Positions 60,434-64,000 of a stretch of 64,000 nt of DNA are shown piece by piece. Position numbers and translations under genes: made by a program. Position 1 is the first letter of the stretch. Each line of letters starts with the position of its first letter. Below the pieces are notes generated by a model. The model was given only the letters and a program-made list of their open reading frames with translations. It made no database searches and had not been told where the DNA came from. Source of the DNA: CAZLYF01 sp964586835 (GTDB lineage Bacteria > Bacillota > Clostridia > Christensenellales > Aristaeellaceae); assembly GCA_964586835.1 (NCBI GenBank), contig CAZPIC010000002.1:1-64000 (forward strand). Direction: 5' to 3'.

Positions 60434-61394
60434 GGTCATTCCCCAAAAGGGCATAGGCAAGCGCAGGCACCGTGTCCTGGTGTAGGCCTCGCACATAATA
60501 GCTCTCACCACCATCGGCTACGGTGCGGACCAGAATGGTCTTCCAGGGGCGAAAATAATAGCGAGGATCGGACCTGGAGGGCTCTTCATGGCGGTCCCCG
60601 CCTTCTAAATCGAGCAGGTCAAACACCGCGGTCGTAAAGCGCGTGATAGACCGCCCTTCCTGAGTGGCCACGTTACGGGCCATCGACAGCGCCTTCAGGT
60701 AGACTTCCGGCCCTGTGACCGCCGATCCGAAGTTTAAGAAAACACCCTTCTCAAGGCGCTCGATGCGTCTGGCATAGATCAGGAAATCCCGATAACTTGC
60801 CTCTCCGATTGAAGCGCCGTCCGCACCCGGCAACTCGTGCACGATGTCGCAACCGATGCTCACGTGCACGGTCAAGGGAACACGGTTTCGGTAGCCCGCT
60901 GCCAGAAGGCTGTACTGCCTGAACGGAAACCTATGATCCTCTATGAATTTGCCCAGAGCTTCGCCCATGCCCAGTCCGGCCTTGGCCCCTCGGTTGACGG
61001 CTTCGTTAAACAGGTCATCTTCCTTCCACAGCCCGAACTGCCCTTCCGAAATATACCTGGCAACACTCTCGGTGGTTTTCCCGATGAGGGCAAACTCAAA
61101 GTCGTGGATGGCCGCTGCACCATTGAGCGCAAAGTGCCTGATGAAGCCGGCTTCCATCATGGCATTCAGACTGGGTGCGACACCCGCCCGGATGACATGA
61201 CCTCCCAGCATCATCGTCACGTTGGCATAAGCCTCCCTGGCTGCCCGAATGCGGCTGCTGAGCGTGGGGATGGCCGGGTGGCGGTAACCGCTGTCAAACA
61301 CCGCGGACTTCATGACGGATAGGTCGAGGTCATGGGCTCGCTCGGACAAAGGCTTCAGGCATAACCTTGACCGATCAAAAGTCTCAAACGACAT
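60411..61394 (-). CDS. Deoxyhypusine-synthase-like Rossmann-fold protein, unknown function
   Basis: 327 residues. A parallel can be drawn with the deoxyhypusine synthase fold: MMLGGHVIRAGVAPSLNAMM and ALNGAAAIHDFEFALIGKTT resemble the NAD-binding core, followed by RYISEGQFGLWKEDDLFNEA, HVSIGCDIVHELPGADGASI, FLNFGSAVTGPEVYLKALSM and a short C-terminus. The lysine and other residues of true deoxyhypusine synthase are not evident, and bacteria of this type lack eIF5A, so the real reaction is likely different, perhaps a sugar-related NAD-dependent step. It overlaps HAD by 11 bp and PfkB by 23 bp, so it is tightly cotranscribed. Confidence 0.72.
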   Translation of the reverse strand: MSFETFDRSRLCLKPLSERAHDLDLSVMKSAVFDSGYRHPAIPTLSSRIRAAREAYANVTMMLGGHVIRAGVAPSLNAMMEAGFIRHFALNGAAAIHDFEFALIGKTTESVARYISEGQFGLWKEDDLFNEAVNRGAKAGLGMGEALGKFIEDHRFPFRQYSLLAAGYRNRVPLTVHVSIGCDIVHELPGADGASIGEASYRDFLIYARRIERLEKGVFLNFGSAVTGPEVYLKALSMARNVATQEGRSITRFTTAVFDLLDLEGGDRHEEPSRSDPRYYFRPWKTILVRTVADGGESYYVRGLHQDTVPALAYALLGNDHEQNETV

Positions 61395-62220
61395 CTGTGA
61401 TCCTTTCCTCCGCCGGCGCTTCAAACAAAGTGCACTCAAGCGCCGGAATATCGCGGTAGTCGGGGATGATCAGGTGGGCGCCGGCGCGGATCAGCCGTTC
61501 GCGCTTCCAGGCGTCAACACCCTCTCGGGCAGCTTCGTTAGAGGCCACGCCCACCGCGAATCCGCCTGCGTCGCGGATGTTCTCGATCTCCACATACCCA
61601 TCGCCAAAGCCCAGGAGCTGTTCTCCCGCCAGGCGGTGATCCCTTAGCATGCGTTCGATCACCATCCTCTTTGAAAAACTCTTGTAGTCCCGCTGCGCGC
61701 CAAAGATGCGATCGCCAAAGTACCGATCCAGCCCCAGAAGCCGCGCCTCATGGAGGACATAGGCTTCATCGGTGCCTGATGCCAGGTATGGCGTGACCTG
61801 ATGCCTGCTGAGCAGATCCATCAAGGCGTAGCTCCCCGGAACGGTAAGCGTTTCAGGGTCTAACTCGCCCTGTTCAAGGCCCTTGAGTCTGTGTTCAATG
61901 CGCAGCAGCAGCCTGCGATGGTACTCATCCTTGTATTCCTGGGGATCCTGCGGCACGCCGCCCAAAGTCCTGATCTCTTCGGCAAGGCGGATGCATTGAT
62001 AGATGGTCTGTTTGCCAGTCAGCTGCGTGATAAATTCCCGCGCTCTTTCTATAAGCGTCTCGGTTGGCAGCTGCTTTCCGTCCGGAGTCCCCGCAAGCTC
62101 TTCCACGAAGTAGGGATTCATGATCTCCTGCCATCCTTCGCGTATCAGGGACAGCGTGCCGTCAAAATCAAGCACAGCATGCGAAAAGCTCCCCGTCCTG
62201 CCAGACAGGATCCATTCCAT
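61384..62220 (-). CDS. HAD-family hydrolase of the sugar cassette
   Basis: 278 residues. HAD motifs: AVLDFDGTLSLIREGWQ, LASGTDEAYV, FSKRMVIERML and LLGFGDGYVEIENIRDAGG, with motif III lysine near KSFSKR. A helical cap domain (about 40-160) lies between motifs I and II. The group has GDGYVEIEN as a marker and often neighbours PfkB kinases. It may dephosphorylate a sugar phosphate, or isomerise it like a phosphomutase. Start at MEWILSG has GAGGG upstream; longer starts upstream have weaker sites. Confidence 0.82.
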   Translation of the reverse strand: MEWILSGRTGSFSHAVLDFDGTLSLIREGWQEIMNPYFVEELAGTPDGKQLPTETLIERAREFITQLTGKQTIYQCIRLAEEIRTLGGVPQDPQEYKDEYHRRLLLRIEHRLKGLEQGELDPETLTVPGSYALMDLLSRHQVTPYLASGTDEAYVLHEARLLGLDRYFGDRIFGAQRDYKSFSKRMVIERMLRDHRLAGEQLLGFGDGYVEIENIRDAGGFAVGVASNEAAREGVDAWKRERLIRAGAHLIIPDYRDIPALECTLFEAPAEERITDVV

Positions 62221-62286
62221 GCTTCCCTCAGCCATCGCCGGGCACACACCCCTTCCACACCGGGGGCCTCGTCATCAAGCCGTACA

Positions 62287-63642
62287 TCAGAAAACCTCAA
62301 TGCCCAGCAAGCTACAAAGATCCGTCACTGCCTCCCGCTCATCTCCGTAACAGACGATCACATGCTGACTGGATACCTTCTGGGCAAACTCAGGGACGGT
62401 ACAGGAGTCTGGAAACACTTCAAGACTTGGCAACTGGGGCGCGGGCGCATCCCATCCGTATTCCTCCCATGCGGGGGGCTGTCTGGTCTCCCCGGTGTAC
62501 ATGTGCATGCAATACCGGCCCTTTTTGTAAACCAGCCGCAGACAGGTGACATATCCGTCCTTGACCTTGCTGACATTCAGCAGCGAGGCTGAAAGCAGGC
62601 CAAACGCGGTGGGTAAAAGCTCCACATCCCCCTTGATCGCCGGTACCGGTATATAGTCCGGTACACCGATGAGCATGCTGCTTTTGAAAAACTCGTAGTA
62701 CTCCATATAATGTGCCACCTGTCCTGTAAGGTAGCGAACCATCAGCTGGGTAACGTTGCCCATCACATCATTCTCAGGCGTGGTGGAGACCCCGTACCAC
62801 CTTTCCAGCAGCATAAAGACCAGTGCGGGAGGGAATCCAAGCAGCTTCTTCATCCCGTCCACATCAATCAGTGTCAGGGCTTCAAAGCCCCTTTCCTCAA
62901 TCTTCTTGCCCACTCCCAGCGCGTAGCGTACCGCCTTTTCAATCACTTCATCATCACAGGGCTTCTGGATGTGCCAGTTATCTCTGACGAACCTGATGCC
63001 TTCAGCGACGCGCTTTGGATCAGCGTCCTCCGCGTTGCGCAGCATCTCGAGCATCTCAAAGGGTTCAACCTCTACGCCGATCTCTCCACGCAGAGAGTTG
63101 CCTTCATACTGCGTACCATAGAGCAGCATGTCGCGGTATCCCATGGTGCCGATGCGCGCGCTGCGCAGTTGGTGCGCTGTGTGCGCCGCCCGCAAAAATG
63201 CGCTGATCGCATCGATGGGTTCCGGCTCGCCGATAATGTTGTAAACATACTTAAACCGGTAGTCAAGCGCCTCGAAGGCCGGCCGCAGTGCGGTGGTCCC
63301 TGCCTGTTCCGCCGTAGTCACGATGCGCCCGTCCTCTATCCAGCCACAGAGCCCCCACAGGAGAATCGGCAGGTGCCGGAAAGGGTCGGTCACCCTGATC
63401 ACAGCATGCGTTGGAACCCATCCGGCGACACAGACCACCAGGGAGGAAAAATCCTTTCCCTTCAGCCTGGCCACCGCTTCGTCCGCCGTTTTATATTCGG
63501 GGTCATCTATGACCAGGCCCGCATCCAGGATCTCCGCCTTCAGCACCGCCAGGCTCTCAAGCGCTGCATCATGCTTGAGTCTCAGGCGCTCAATGGGCGT
63601 ATTTACCTCACCAAAGCAGACAAAGCCAACCTTCATATTCAC
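62287..63642 (-). CDS. L-fucose/L-arabinose isomerase-family protein
   Basis: 451 residues with the FucI/AraA-type layout: a nucleotide-like N-terminal domain (KVGFVCFGEVNTPIERL), SSLVVCVAGWVPTHAVI, IGTMGYRDMLLYGTQYEGNS followed by RGEIGVEVE, and later MGNVTQLMVRYLTGQ, with a C-terminal domain ending near ACYGD-type turns. The metal-binding Glu/Asp/His set of true FucI could not be verified in detail, so the enzyme may be an isomerase or a related sugar-binding homologue. GTG start with AAGGAGG eight bases upstream. It is probably the first cassette gene after the permease. Confidence 0.82.
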   Translation of the reverse strand: MNMKVGFVCFGEVNTPIERLRLKHDAALESLAVLKAEILDAGLVIDDPEYKTADEAVARLKGKDFSSLVVCVAGWVPTHAVIRVTDPFRHLPILLWGLCGWIEDGRIVTTAEQAGTTALRPAFEALDYRFKYVYNIIGEPEPIDAISAFLRAAHTAHQLRSARIGTMGYRDMLLYGTQYEGNSLRGEIGVEVEPFEMLEMLRNAEDADPKRVAEGIRFVRDNWHIQKPCDDEVIEKAVRYALGVGKKIEERGFEALTLIDVDGMKKLLGFPPALVFMLLERWYGVSTTPENDVMGNVTQLMVRYLTGQVAHYMEYYEFFKSSMLIGVPDYIPVPAIKGDVELLPTAFGLLSASLLNVSKVKDGYVTCLRLVYKKGRYCMHMYTGETRQPPAWEEYGWDAPAPQLPSLEVFPDSCTVPEFAQKVSSQHVIVCYGDEREAVTDLCSLLGIEVF

Positions 63643-63678
63643 CGTGTAATCCTCCTTTGACGGTCTGTAACCTGTTTC

Positions 63679-64000
63679 TTATCCCTTGATGGACCCCAAC
63701 AGGATACCATTGATGATCTGTCTTTGGAAGAGCAGGAACACCACAACGGTCGGAACGGCGCTGATCAGGAGCCCCGCCATCAGGTAGGGAGGCTTTGTCG
63801 TATATCGGGTGGACAGGTCGGCCAACGCAACCATGATGGTCTTGACGCTGTTTTTCTGCAGCAGCATTTTTGGCATGAAGAGGTCATTCCAGCTGGCAAT
63901 GGCGCTGAGAATCATCTGGATGATGACCACAGGTTTTCCCACCGTCAGCGCCACATGCCGGACCGTTCGCAGATAGCCACATCCGTCCACTTTGGCCGCC
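63679..64000 (-). CDS. Carbohydrate ABC transporter permease, MalG type (partial, N-terminus outside window)
   Basis: C-terminal about 106 residues. The window border cuts within the EAA loop (AAKVDGCGYLRTVRHVALTV). The end GILLGSIKG and the membrane helices MAGLLISAVPTVVVFLLF belong to CUT1 permeases. The ATPase partner is not nearby; UgpC at 27-28 kb is a candidate. The transported sugar probably feeds the cassette to the left. Confidence 0.9.
   Translation of the reverse strand, partial: AAKVDGCGYLRTVRHVALTVGKPVVIIQMILSAIASWNDLFMPKMLLQKNSVKTIMVALADLSTRYTTKPPYLMAGLLISAVPTVVVFLLFQRQIINGILLGSIKG

Overview
The window looks like a GC-rich chromosome segment from a Gram-positive bacterium of the Bacillota, most likely a clostridial lineage. 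The pointers are a ctsR-mcsA-mcsB-clpC operon with a CtsR operator, a YnzC-type DUF896 protein, tandem VanW proteins, a DppA-type M55 peptidase, several oligopeptide and sugar ABC transport genes, and sigma-A promoters with strong Shine-Dalgarno sites. No rRNA, tRNA or CRISPR array was seen. Almost the whole window is protein coding.

Layout. 0-4.6 kb: clpC-mcsB-mcsA-ctsR, transcribed leftward from one promoter with a CtsR operator. 4.7-12.4 kb: a leftward oligopeptide transport operon oppA-oppB-oppC-oppD-oppF plus a small membrane protein. OppC carries an unusual ~270-residue extracellular insertion, and OppA has no lipobox. 12.5-22.2 kb: leftward housekeeping genes: a membrane protein, rmuC, thymidine kinase, recR, ybaB, topB, a SpoIID protein with several SH3 domains, and a phosphatase. 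22.3-25.0 kb: a rightward block with a peptidoglycan-binding protein behind a perfect promoter that contains a 20-bp palindrome, aspartokinase, and a kinase-like protein. 25.0-26.6 kb: recF and rlmH, leftward.

26.6-27.1 kb is a non-coding region with a cluster of DnaA boxes and an AT-rich stretch. It is a good candidate for the chromosomal replication origin, with recF-rlmH on one side and a gyrase/topoisomerase IV pair on the other; dnaA and dnaN are not in the window. Most genes to its left read leftward. To its right, after ugpC, the topoisomerase genes read rightward, as expected for genes co-oriented with diverging forks.

28.3-33.8 kb: type IIA topoisomerase B and A subunits and a class-I glutamine amidotransferase-like hydrolase. 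33.8-38.3 kb: a SIMPL-domain protein, a secreted protein, an MMPL/RND exporter and its divergent TetR regulator, with an inverted-repeat operator between them. 38.4-45.3 kb: a rightward envelope cluster of M1 peptidase, GT2-GtrA glycosyltransferase, phosphodiester glycosidase, Lgt-like protein, DUF896 and two VanW proteins. 45.3-51.3 kb: leftward M55 aminopeptidase, GH65 phosphorylase, an ABC-2 exporter and an AI-2E-family permease. 51.3-53.0 kb: a decayed insertion element in AT-richer DNA. 53.3-56.0 kb: clpB with its own CtsR operator, placed with the same geometry as at ctsR. 56.0-58.3 kb: a radical SAM protein (AmrS type, short C-terminus) and about 1.3 kb of decayed sequence. 58.3-64 kb: a carbohydrate locus with GH172, a PfkB kinase, a deoxyhypusine-synthase-like protein of unknown function, a HAD hydrolase, a fucose/arabinose isomerase-family protein and the end of a sugar ABC permease.

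The best candidates for something undescribed are the 59.4-64 kb sugar cassette, whose pathway is not obvious, and the origin-like region with its atypical neighbourhood. Smaller oddities are an McsB homologue that has lost its catalytic residues, the palindromic promoter at 22.27 kb, and a ~72-bp dispersed repeat beside two promoters.
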